Assembly: GCA_025504975.1 (NCBI GenBank)
Contig: JANUWI010000013.1
Location: 62,001 to 126,000 of the forward strand
Direction: 5' to 3'
DNA length: 64,000 bases
Source: Plenodomus lindquistii
Lineage: Eukaryota; Ascomycota; Dothideomycetes; Pleosporales; Leptosphaeriaceae
Positions 21,876-33,417 of the stretch are shown here, one piece after another; the stretch's first letter is position 1, and each line of letters begins with the position of its first letter. The notes under the pieces are model-generated. The model was not told the DNA's origin and did no database searches. It was given only the letters and a program-made list of their open reading frames with translations. A program made the position numbers and the translations under genes.

Positions 21876-22730
21876 TTGCATCAGGACGTCCACTTGTCGC
21901 AAGAGATGGATGAGGCTGTATGGGAACTGGATGAAGCACAAGATGAAGTATCTGAAGATCAATCCAGACCAGCAGCTGTTACTGACGAGGAAGTTGCTTA
22001 CCTTGCGAATTCATTCCTTGCCGCCTATGCTAATACCCTCCTTTGTCTGCGGGCTAGCTTGCTCTACCCGTCGTCATCACCCAACGACGCTCTGAATCTC
22101 GCACCAAGGGCTTTGTGCGTGCCTACTCTCCTCTTCTCAAAGAGATAGCTATTGACGAGACAACCTCCCTCGACTTCCTCGGCAACCTCAATAAATCGCT
22201 TGCGCCACATCTAAACCTAGCGGCATTTGCATGACAGAAGGTACCTGAGCTATTCACTATTATGATATCGATTCCTGTCAAGAAGGTAGCCGATGCAGCC
22301 AGCGAGCTCCACAGCCGCTCCAGAACCAATCGCTTTCTCGATCGGCTCAACGACACCTTCTTTGCAGCACGAGGTCTGGTCACCCTGATAATGACGTGGA
22401 AGCCCAAGGAGAAGGACGCTCTATTGACCAGGGCCGATTTTGACATGCAGCCCTCAATCGCCAAAGCCTCGAATGCCAACAAGTCGCTCCATCTTTTTGA
22501 GAGCTCGAGCGGTGCGACGTTGTTCGAGTGGCCGTTAACAGCGCCGCTCATATTTCCCGCTCTTGACGGATTGGATGGCGAAAAGCAGGCTGCCGTCAAG
22601 CGCGGTGGAATCTTCGTTTTTCAGTATATGGACAAGAGAGCCCGAGCGAAGTGGGCTGGGGCAAACCCCGACAGCGTCGTGGCCAATGCTTTGCGCAAAG
22701 AGATTTTCTGTCTTTCACCCCCGTGCTGAC
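21876..22730 (+). pseudogene. Conserved fungal protein of unknown function, disrupted
   Basis: A chain with motifs I associate with an uncharacterised fungal family: VAYLANSFLAAYANTLL, LYPSSSPNDALNLA, a LLKEIAIDETTSLDFLG helix, RGLVTLIMTWKPKEKDALL, and FEWPLTAPLIFPALD near the end. No catalytic residues are known to me. The frame is broken by a one-base shift near 22101-22106 and by TGA at 22232-22234, a position compatible with loss of a Trp codon by G-to-A. It ends where the LINE is inserted (22730). Confidence 0.6.
22718..22730. repeat. 13-bp direct repeat: left target-site duplication of LINE
   Basis: CCCCCGTGCTGAC at 22718-22730 recurs exactly at 28919-28931, on either side of the AT-rich block. 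Exact 13-bp identity at both edges of a LINE-like body is the expected target-site duplication. Confidence 0.8.
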
Positions 22731-25700
22731 CACCGGAACACCAATTTTGTGAATTTTAGGATCCTTAAAATCTATTAATTTTTTATCTAAATTTAATTCT
22801 TTTTATTAAAAATACTTACTTCTAGAAGTTTTAAGCAGCTGCACGCGCGAGCAATAGCTGTAGAGAGACTTTTAAAAGAGGTAGCCTCTAGAACGCCTAG
22901 CTGTCTACTATTTATTTTAAATTTAGATTTTACTAGCTAATAATAATTTAAATTTTCTATTTATACTAACCTACACGCGTATAAGCAGATTTATTAAAAA
23001 GCGTACTAGCCTATTTTATAGTTTTCTAACTTCTAACTTTTCTAGTCTTTATCTAGCTGCAGTGCTAATAAATAAAATTAAATAGTAGTAGCTATTATCT
23101 ACTAACTCTAGAAAGCTATTAAAGCTACTAAGCTAAAAGCTTACGTTACATCTATAATTACCTAGGCTATTAATAAGTGCTTTTAGAACTTTTACAGCTT
23201 TAAAAAAACCTGTGTAGTAGATAAAATTTAAAAGAAAATTATCTCTACTTTTACTTTTTAGCCTAGATTAGCCTAGAATCTACTATGTAGTAGCGTTTAA
23301 AATAATAAAAGTAATACTTTAAAATCCTCTATATATATATAGATAGACGTTACTAGACACTTTAAAAGCTACTAAACTAAAAAAAAAAGTAATAAAGCTT
23401 ACTAGTTTAAGTATAGACTAGGTAAAACCTAAGCTTTTTTTTTTAAAAAAAAAAAAGACCTGCGTATATTTATAACAGTCTTTAAAAATTTCTGCCTAGC
23501 GTAACTCTTTTTATTTACTATCTAAAAAGCTATCTGCTAGTTTATCTAAAGTATTACTTTTAAAAATATTCTAATAGCGTTATAAATTAAAACTAGCTAG
23601 GCTATTACACCTAGGAATAAAAAAGTATAAAAAAAACTTTTTAAAAAAAGTAATAAAAAGCTACTTCTACGCGCGCTAAAAGAATCCTATATATAAACCT
23701 CTAAAGTCTAGATAAACTATACTATTTAAAAAGTAGCTAGCTTCTACTAAAGTCTTTTTAGCGCTATAATTCTAATTACCTCTATAGAGGTAGAAAAGGA
23801 GGTTTAGTTATAGATAGGCTTACGCCTAACTAGCTATTACCTTTTACGCTATAGACCTAGTATAGATAGTAAAACTACCTAGATTATTTTATTTAAAGAA
23901 CTAGTACGCTTATTCTAGCTGTTTAGAATAAATAACTTTTTAAAAAAGATCTATAAAAACCTTTTAATTATATAATATAATATAGAGTGTTAAAGCTATT
24001 ATAACTCTATATAGTATATAAAAGCTCTAAAGTATAATAACTATAGTAGTTAAAGCGTAATATATAAAGGACCTATAGGTAACTAGTATATCTATATTAC
24101 TAAGTGCGCTAATTACTATAGCCTATATAAAGCTAAATATACTTTCTATCTAGCTACTCTACGCTGCGTTAATAGCAGACTTATTAAGCCTACTAAAGGT
24201 AAGCTAAGTAAAATCTAAAAAATTAAGTAATAAACCTTCTATTAGGCTAATAAAATTGCGGCTTAGATATCTAGCCTATTACCTTTAATATTAGAGAGTA
24301 TAGAAAATTATTCTCTAGTAAAGGCGCAAGGTTTAAGCTAAAATAATAATCTAGTACTAGCTACTAAGCCTAATACCTGCAAGTAAATAAAAAGGTAGAT
24401 AGTAGTATCTAATATTATATTTATAGATAATAGTTAGCTAAAGTAAAGCACAGGCCTAAAATAAAGTCTAAATATCTATAAACTTTTAGCTAATAGCCTA
24501 ATTTTTTAGGCTAATAACTATACTAACCTTTTATCTACTTTAGGCTAAAAAGATTTAAATATAACTAATATTTCTAGTTTATACTAGAATATATATAAAG
24601 AAATAATATGCTCTAAAAGCACTAGATACTACTAGAGCGCGTAGATTTATAGGTTTACTAGGTAAATATTAGTTACAGCTCCCCCTACTATATTACTATA
24701 TTAGAAATTACTTTCTAAAAGAATATTAATATTTTTTATATTTAGGAACCTACTATTTTTACTTAATTTTAGATATCTATGTACTCTAGATTCTAGCTCT
24801 TTACCTCTATAGAGAAATAGGAGACTACTAATAATCTAGAAAATACACGCTTTTAAATAATAATATATATTTAAAAAGGAGCTAAACTTTAGCCTAGCTA
24901 GTAGAGAGTAGTAATTAGCTATAATCTAAATTAGGTAGAAATAAATAGCTACTCTATTTTTAACGTATATTAATAACTATATAATCTAAAGGTTTTTAAC
25001 TATATTACTACTTTTACCTCTCTATTACTATACCTAGTAGAAAGGGACTTTAACGCCTAGTATAAAACGTTTAAACCTAGCTTTATCTCCGCGCATAGAG
25101 GAAGCACTCTATTAGAATAGGCCGCTTAATATTAGATTCTATTTATTAGGTAATCTAGATAGGCTATGTATAAAGCTAGCTATATAATTAATTTAACTTT
25201 TTTTAATATTTTTTTTACTAGTATAGTAGTTAGAAAGAATATATATAGTAGATTAGATTATAAGTTACTTATTATAGTTATACTAGAATAGAGTATAGAG
25301 GCGTTTACGCAGTATTATTACTAAATTCTAGAGATAAATCTACTAAAGTTTGCTAGATTAGTAGAGCTAAAGATAGTAAAAGTTTTTATACTAAACTATA
25401 GCTTTATACTAGAAGAACTAGAAGCTAGTATTATACTACTTACGTCTAAATTTAATAATACTATAAAGTAATCTAGTAAGCTAAATTGCGTAATAGGCTA
25501 CTCTGCGCTTTAGTAGATAGAGAACTATTACTAGGTATATAAATAGATAACTAGAGCTAAAGAAGAATTTTATAAAATTTTATAGAAAGTTTTAAAGCAC
25601 TTTAAATATATTATATATAAGGCTAAGTAAGATTATTAGCGCTATTTACTAGATAATATTAAAAATAATAAGGCTTTTTTTAAAATAACTACCTAGCATA

Positions 25701-28700
25701 AAGCTGTGCTAACTAATAGAGAAACTCTACTCTAGGTTAAAAACTAATTATTTACTAGTTTTTAGAATAAAGTAGAGATTCTCTATTAGAAAGTACTAAA
25801 CTGTTTTAATATAGCTAATAATATTTTAGAAGATCTCTCTTTTATTTAAATATAGGAAAACGCTCTAGCGCTACTATAGAATACTTACGTATTAACTAAA
25901 AAAGCGTACTAAAATACTATTAGCGTAATAAATACCTTTTTAGAAATTAATAAAATTATAGTCTATTTACTTTATACTATCTAGTATTTAATAGAGAAGT
26001 ATATACGCTAGATATACTAACGCTGCTTTAAGCTTAGCTACTTTCTAGTATACTAGAAGATTACTAAAGTTACTATAATACCTAAAGTAAATAAAAAAAA
26101 TAAGAGTTTACTACGCTTTTAGTAACTAATTACTTTTTTTTTCTACTTTAGTAAAAGATTTAAGCGTATTATTACGCATTAGATAGCTTTAATAGCTATA
26201 ATATATAAAGTGCTAAGCTTTTAGTATAGTAGTATACTTTTTAAATAGTTAGCTCTAGACCTAACTATAGCTTTTATGTATAATATTAAGTTAGTTTAGG
26301 CTTAGAGAAAGCACGCTACTATAATTACTCTAGATATCTAAAGTATATTTAATACTCTACTAAAAAATAGGCTTTTTAAATGTATAACTATTTAAAAGTA
26401 GCTAGCTACTATAGTATAGCTAGTTAATAGCTTTCTAATAGACTAGTAACTTTAAATGCGTCTAGAAAACGCTATTATACTAGAATACCTAGTAAAGTAT
26501 AGTATGCTTTAAAAGTTTTTTTTTTTATCTATTTTTTATACTTTATATCTAGCGCCTATATTTAAAGCTAATACTAAATACTACTTTAGCTATACTAATA
26601 ATATATACCTATACTGCGTAACGCACTTTTTTAATAAAAATATCTAGCTTTTTACTAATAATATAAAGGATATTTTTAAGTAGTCTAACGTAAATAGGAT
26701 TCTATTTACTCTAGAAAAAATAGAAATAATTTACTTTACACGTTAACGTAATAACTACTCCCTTTTCTATATTATTAATAAATCTCTAATAATAGTACTA
26801 GTTAAGCTAGGTAGAGAGAGCTAAAATTAGCTAGCTTTATAATAGTTAGAGGTTTAGTTTAATAAAAAGCTTACTTTTAAAAGGCACGTGTTTTACTAAG
26901 TAGCTAAAGCCTACTTAGTTATATTTTATATTTATAGTTTTATAAAAACTACGTATAGCTCTCTAGTAAGCTTTTTTTATAAAGTAACTATTATCTATAT
27001 TATACTATTACTATTTTATAGAACTAAGTGCTAGTATACTAGAAAAAAAAAGCCTCTATATATTATATATAAAAACTGTAACTCTAAAGTTAGCGCTTAG
27101 ATAGACTAGTATATTATAGCTATTAATAAAGTTTTAGTAATAGCTACGCGTAGAATAGTTTTAGTATAGTAAATAACTTTTACTATAGTGCTTTTTTAAA
27201 AAGTAGCGCTTTTTTTAGTAGTTTTCTATTTTAAAAAAGCTAAATTATAATTTACTATACGCCTTTAAATAGTAGATAAGTACTATCTATTTACCTACTA
27301 AATAAAAGTATTTATAATATTATAAAGAAAAGGCGTAGGCGGCCTATAGCGCCTCTAGACTAAAGTCTAGTAATTTAGCTAGCTACTCTCTATAGTATAA
27401 AAAACTATTTTATTAAACTTATATTATTTACTAGAATCTATAATAGACTCTACTAGAGGTATAGATAAAATAACTACGTCTAACGTATTTAAAACCTAGT
27501 AGGCTTAGCTCTCTAGTTTAAACGTCTCTATCTTTTTAGATAGATTAGAATAAACTTTTAAAGGTACCTAAATTATTACCTATAGTTTTATAATTTACTA
27601 GAATAGTAAAAGGGTTACGTAAAGAAGTAGTATACTTTACTTTAATTTCTATATTTTTAATATAGAGGCTATTAGCGCGTAAAGAGAGTTATAAGCTACT
27701 TTTTATATATCTAACTTTTAGCGCTGTACTATATAGATGTATATTAATAGCACGTCTATTATATAGTGTCTGCACAGTAACACACCTCTATTCTTTTAAT
27801 AGGTATTTTTAAACTTCTAGAACGCTATAGACTACTATAATATATAAATATAATAGGCGCTAGAGTATACTAGAATAATTAGTAATAAATATACTAACTT
27901 TTTAGCTAATACTAAAGCGTATTAACTAAGTGCTTTAAAAGGTAAAGTAGCGCTTTTTATAGTATTAGGCATCTATATAATAGTACAGCGTATATTTAAA
28001 GCTTTCTAAACTAAGTAGTAGGTTATAAAAAAAGTAAAGCTCTCTAAATAGTATAACTAATAGAGTTTTTAATATATTATAACTAGTATTTTAAAAAAGC
28101 TAAATTTTTTATATTTAACTCTAGCCTATTTTTTTACGCTTAGAACGTAATATAGCAACTTTAACTAGTACTACTAGAAATTTTAGCATAAAAATATAAA
28201 ACTATACTATTTATATAAAAGAGTTAAATCCTCTAAATACCTAGTCTATTATTTAAAAGCTATTAAAGTATTTAATAAATAGCCTACTAAACCTTTTTAG
28301 CTGCTATTAAGTAACGTAGAAAAACTCTACTATATTTATAGTTTAGTTAATAATTTTTAGCTTTTTAAAATATTTACTAGTCTAACTAAATTCTATACTA
28401 AAATCTGCACGCGCTAATTAAAAATTTATACTATATACGCTAAAATTTTTTAGTATACCTAGGTAGTAGTTAAGCGGCTAAAGCCGCTAGCTATACCTCT
28501 AAAAAAAAAGGCTATACTTTTTCTAACTATACTAATTTCTTTATTTTTGTTTATACTAAGTTACTAGCGTTACTGTTATATTATATATATATAATATTTT
28601 ATATTTTATTTTACTATAATATTAATAGGCCGCTTTCTAGTTAAAAAATATTAGATAAATATTTTTCTAGAACTGTCTGCTTTTATAGTTTTAATAGAGT

Positions 28701-28918
28701 AAAAAGTTTTTTTTTTTTACTATACTATTATACAGACTTCCTGTATAGAGAGGATTTACGTATTAACTAGCTCTCGCTAGCTTTAATATAAAATGCTTTC
28801 TATAGTAGTACGTTACTACTATAATTCTATAGCTTAGCGCGTTCTTATGCCCTTTAGGAGGCAGAATGTATATAGAAACTTCCTTACGGACGTAAATAAA
28901 TACCAACCAACCAACCAA
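22731..28918 (+). mobile_element. Tad1-like non-LTR retrotransposon (LINE), heavily RIP-mutated
   Basis: A 6.2-kb AT-rich, stop-saturated block with no surviving open frame, bounded by a 13-bp direct repeat. The plus strand still aligns conceptually to a LINE of the Tad1 clade: a zinc-knuckle region of ORF1, an endonuclease GDFNA relic, reverse transcriptase motifs and probably RNase H. The 3' end carries a simple tail of CCAA repeats (about 28902-28918), as expected for target-primed integration. The length is near that of full-length Tad-type elements. Nearly all TCA and TGA trinucleotides are lost. Confidence 0.8.
24102..28100 (+). pseudogene. ORF1 zinc-knuckle end and ORF2 (EN/RT/RNaseH) relics of the LINE
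   Basis: At 24102-24215 the frame reads KCANYYSLYKAKY...P-T-K-G, matching the cysteine-rich end of Tad-type ORF1 after allowing for C-to-T change. At 25043-25056 GGACTTTAACGCC encodes the GDFNA motif of the AP-like endonuclease. At 26100-26200 a PK..K....RP-like block, at 26326-26354 a TLD-Q-F-like block and at 26582-26610 a mutated F-YADD-type block mark the reverse transcriptase in the right order and spacing. RNase H is probable near 27.7-27.9 kb. Each motif is damaged, so assignment rests on order and spacing. Confidence 0.65.
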
Positions 28919-28920
28919 CC
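28896..28920. repeat. (CCAA)n simple repeat at the LINE 3' end
   Basis: About five CCAA units directly abut the right target-site duplication, consistent with a simple-sequence tail on the LINE. Confidence 0.75.
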
Positions 28921-28931
28921 CCCGTGCTGAC

Positions 28932-31347
28932 TGACGTTGGGCGGGTCCATACAAGGAGGATTTAGCAGACAAGCTGGGGGTAATGACTTGAGATCTGGTA
29001 GGCGGGGTGCTCTTCGGGGCCATGAAGGCGCAATGGAGCTGGATAAAGGCAGAATGGCGGGATTGCAGAGAGTAGGGGAATCTTCACGTGAATTTGGCCA
29101 AATTGGCGTCGGCCAATGTGAGCGGAGTGGCCTGATTGGTGGTGGTCGAGGCGGCATAACTAGTAGCGGTCTCGGCCCGCTAATGTTCATGGAAGGTGCG
29201 AAGAAGCTTTTCCAAGATGTAAGTGGAGGCAGGGATGCTATAAACCGAATTACCGAGTTGCCGCGCAATGCTAACGTACTAACATGACGTGCTTTACCTG
29301 CAGCAATGGAGCGCATGGCCTCTCTAGGTCAAGCCCGTCGTTGATGGGTGGTGCTCGCACGGAGAAGTGCTATATGGTAGCTATTTTTGCAATGTATAAG
29401 GCCAATCTATTCTACTGTGATAATTTGTATTAGCTATACTCGCTTCTAAAGGGCCGCTTTGACCCCGTCAGCATGGCTAAGGATGAGAACAATGTTCTCA
29501 CGGAACACACTCCCACGCCTCTCGATGCGGGCAACATGCTGCACAAGTCGGACCACTACGTGACTGGCGTCGATCAGGGCACTCCACTCGCCCAGTCACA
29601 CACGCGGGCCGCCGTTGAATGGCAAGTATACCTACAGGGTGTAGACTTATCAGATTGCATGCCTGTAGCTTCCGTGTTAAACCGAAGTTAAGCGTACTAA
29701 TAGTAAAAAGCGATCAGCGCAGCTCTGTCACACTATTAGCTCGGTGTTTCCTCGATATAATACGGAAACTAGCAGGCATACACAGTATAATCCGATGTGT
29801 CAATACCCTGTATCCACGACGGCCGCAGCGACATCGGAGCATCAAGTAGTACGCTGGGCGGAAGTCGTTGCCGTTGGAGCCGCATATATTTGGCAGCCGT
29901 GTATGACCCATGCCGCGGCGCCGTTGTACATACCCGCTCGGTATGTCGCATGTTGACAGGGGGTGAAGGGCGCAGAACGGACAAAGCACATTGGCATTAG
30001 TTTTGCCGTTTCACAGGATACACGTACTTGATGGCTGACTTACTCTTGTCCACGATGCTCCGCAGTACACGCATGCCATAGGTACTGTGTGATCTTCAGT
30101 TCCTTATGGTCACTGATACACCTTGGCGGCCAGGGCGCGCTTTGTACACGTCCACTACCAAATTCAATATTGTGTGCAGCAAGCCTGCCATCATATCGCG
30201 CGCGGCGAGCAGCGCGTTGAGAAGCTCGCTGCGAGCTTAGGGCTGTGACAGACGGCCAACAGCTCCGAGCGTAGGTTGTAGTGGCCCGTGTTGACAGCAT
30301 CAGCGTCGGGCGCGCTCTTCTGGCCTGGTGCAGTGTCTCGGCAATGTACAGGAGGGACCTATGGTAGTCAACTCGGTTTACATGCCTATAGGACCTTTGA
30401 CGAGTTACTGCTCTACTGTGTAGATCTTAGGTAAATTATTACACGGACTACATATTTGTATTCAAATTAGGGATCCAAGCCGACTAGACTACCTCCCATG
30501 GCTAGCGATGAATCCGTGCACCGTATCGCGTGCATGCGTTCTCGAACTCCACAACTACTTTTGCCCTATCGATCGCGCACATCCGGCAATCGGCCCCATC
30601 GCGCGGCTGGTTGGCATCCAGTCTGGCGTCTGAATTGTTGCTTCTGGACTAGAGAAGCGACCCATCTTCCAAGTCTGAAGATGACAACTAGCGTTAAGGC
30701 TACAACATTGATGCGGTTGGGAAATATCTTAACATGCCGTAACGAAGTCAGCATCTACTAGCAATCATCACTTGCGTAGTCGCAGGGGTACTTGCAGGCT
30801 ACCAGAACTCCGGGACAAGTCACAATAGCCCGTTATATATGTCTGTTCTGGACCAGGCTGCCCACTTCTCCTACCATACATATCTAGTAAAGACCTTAGC
30901 GTCTGACAAGTCCACTTTCGGCATTATGCACCTACCTCAATCAACATGCAAGCGGAATACCCTTTTGGGACCGCGGGTCAAGTGATGCCCGTGTCAGGAT
31001 ACAGATGCCCTGATTATAGTCGCAACATCATTGTGCCTGGCAAAAGGTAATGGCATGATGTGACATCTAGTGAATCATGTAGCTGGCCACCCAGGGCTAC
31101 AGCTTAATACTCGAACGTGACGCCACGCACTTGGCTGTCTGTGTGAAGTTCTTTTCCACCCGTCTCCAAACATATGTAACAAACGTTCGTGTTTTACATT
31201 ATCACACCGTATGGTGATACGCAACCCTATATAAGACTCTATGGCATTTCTGCCAGGAGGTGGGGTTTGAACGCAAGCCTTACACAAATTATACATGTAT
31301 TCCTCGTAGAATTGAGTAAGTCATGTCGCGCATAACTGCCTGTACTC
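28932..31347. other. Gene-poor region right of the LINE
   Basis: About 2.4 kb of normal composition. A 116-codon glycine-rich frame (28937-29287, plus) and an antisense proline-rich frame (28834-29316) overlap without recognisable domains. A short frame at 29473-29691 starts with a good ATG but matches nothing I know. A B-box-like GTTCAAACC on the minus strand at about 31266 lacks a foldable tRNA around it. No gene is called. Confidence 0.4.
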
Positions 31348-32294
31348 CTAGTGCGCAACTATAGCAGTCCTGACAAGGTCCTCTAGGCCAGCTTTGTCAA
31401 GGCTCGTAACCCCCAACAGTTCGTTGTCAGTCTTTTCGAAGTAGCCACCCCAGGCCAAAAATGCTCGCCAGATGAATTTTTCTACCACGCTCTCACTACG
31501 GTCTCCTTTCGCCCAGCTCGCACGTGCTTCCTGCTCAAGGTCCTGCGTCTTTGAATAGGAGATTTCCCATTTCGCAGAAGGCTCTATCTTCCGTGCAATG
31601 TCCAACAACTCATTTTGTGTCGTATCAACACTTTTGATCTTCACAGGCCGGTTCGCCGTCTCATCCAAGTGTGAAAGTATGCCGACTGCTGCTTGTGCAA
31701 CAGCACCCAGTGTTGCAGCACTGAACAAGACATCTCCGCCATCTTTAATATCGCACCTTTTGTTCTCGACATCAACAAGGAAGTTCAGCGCGTAGCCCGG
31801 CGCTAAGAATGAGCTGTTCTGGATGATCGTGTAGGAGAACGTTTTCCGTTCCGCAACCTTTAGGTCAAGATACTGCCGGATGGCTATCTTAGGCTGATAG
31901 ATTGGAATAGTAGCGACGTTTGGATCCAGAAGGTTGTTTCCGTATTCGGAGGGGATAATGCGGCGCACACCAGCGTTGAATGCAGCATCTACAAGATTTT
32001 TCTGCACGTTAATGGCATCAAATGCCAAAGCAGACACGAGTGCATCTTGGCCCTGAAGGGCGGTTTCGAGGGATGGTAGAGATTCGTAGTCAACAATCTT
32101 GACATCAACATCTGATGGGAACACCCCTTTGCTCCCTTGACGAGTCAGAACAGTGACCCGGAAAGTCTTTGATGCTAGAAAAGCTTCGAAAATGTGCTTT
32201 CCAATCAAGCCGGTAGCCTGGATAATTGTAAGCCGCTGCCCTGCGTTAGATGTGACATCATTACCCCAGCAATTGCGACGTTCCTAATGGACAT
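31348..32294 (-). CDS. NmrA-like / isoflavone-reductase-like NAD(P)-binding protein
   Basis: Two exons, 32294-32265 and 32217-31348, with a 47-bp GT-AG intron; product 299 residues. Splicing joins MSIRNVAIAG to ATGLIGK, completing the GxxGxxG dinucleotide-binding loop of an atypical SDR. The rest has the family's VTVLTRQGS strand-turn, DALVSALA, GVRRIIPSEYGNN, and a C-terminal substrate-binding half with NSSFLAPG. Relatives are either NADP-dependent enoyl or pinoresinol-type reductases or redox-sensing regulators; the sequence does not decide between them. The frame is intact. It lies divergent to the P450 with 1.1 kb between start codons, suggesting a co-regulated pair. The alternative start near 32208 would destroy the nucleotide-binding loop and is rejected. 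Confidence 0.9.
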
Positions 32295-33417
32295 ATCTAA
32301 GTATGGAAATAAAGTGGTAATGAGAAACGAGACCTATCGATAGGTAGCAGAGCCGTAACAGTAGGTCGCGGCGCAATGAGATATATAAGGTCAAACTCCG
32401 AGGTAATCTCCTCCTCTGTAGAGCACAGCGGAGGTATTTTGTCTACTGATACTGCTTTACCACGAAGCTCCACTTCGTACGGCCCGTCTTTGGCAGTCTG
32501 TTTCTTGCGGACCGTTTCCTGTACAGGGTATGCGCGCGCGGGTTCGCTCGTAGCCGGGGCTCAACAATGTAGCATCTCAGACGACGGCCAGCCTGACCGT
32601 TTTTACCCGCTGGACTTTGACAAGGATGCGAATGAACGTACGAGTGTCGTGAGACATCGTGCGCAAGTGATTGGTTTGGTCAATTTGCTGTTTAGTGATT
32701 ATTTAAAAAAGTTCGTCCGTGATGTTCTTTCTGGGTATAGTCTGCCACTTAAAGAGCATAAGGACACGCAAAGCTATGGGAATACAGTGTGCAAGGACCA
32801 CTGTAGAATGCGTTTGAGGTAGAATCGGGTGTTAGGGCTATTGGAACGTGATTCTTGTCCATCTAAGAAGTCTGTTAGAATAGGGGGCTGGGCAGAAGAA
32901 CCCTACCCCATCGAGTTCGGCACGAAGCAGAAAATGAGTGGACAGGAAAAAGGAAGACAAGATATGACGTGATGAGAGACGCAATAGCGCACAGACACAT
33001 GTCCCGCCTAGTAGGGACTGACGTTTAGATCTGTCGCAATGAACTTCCGGTAGAGATTGGCGTGAGGATGCTTGCGAAGCCCCCGCCGGCTGGTGACACC
33101 CATACATATACCTACTAAGTGAGCGAGATCTTGGCTGCACGCCCACATGTCGTTATTTGCATAAGACAAGATTAGTTATCTACATATCCTGATAGTCCAC
33201 ACAGGAGTTCATGTCCTGGATCTAAGCCTGGACTACCTTAGACCCTAGATCTTACCAAAACTGCTTGTAGTCCACTACGAATCCGTTTCTAATAGTTTCT
33301 ATCGTGCGGTCCGTTTCTTGCGGTCCGTTTCTTAGAGTCCAGATAATATAAAAGAGCATCAATGCCTTGGTAAACAACACTCAAGAGCAGCATTGATACC
33401 TTCCTTCAACAAGCATT
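32295..33417. promoter_or_regulatory. Divergent promoter of NmrA-like and P450 genes with four CGGNCCG motifs
   Basis: Four inverted CGG half-site pairs with 1-bp spacing occur at 32480-32486, 32508-32514, 33307-33313 and 33321-33327. All are followed by a T/C-rich GTYTYYT-like tail on the same strand. Two lie on the NmrA side and two within 111 bp of the P450 start. A TATA-like TATAAAAG lies at 33347-33354, 71 bp before the P450 ATG. The pattern suggests a Zn2Cys6 regulator binding both promoters. An open frame at 32376-32822 has no recognisable domain and is not called. Confidence 0.5.

Noticed and set aside
29620..29700. 5S rRNA-like segment
   Set aside because: A GTTAAGC word and a short context resemble 5S, but the expected stems and internal control region are absent.
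31230..31300. tRNA gene suggested by a B-box-like GTTCAAACC on the minus strand
   Set aside because: No acceptor or anticodon stem can be paired around it.
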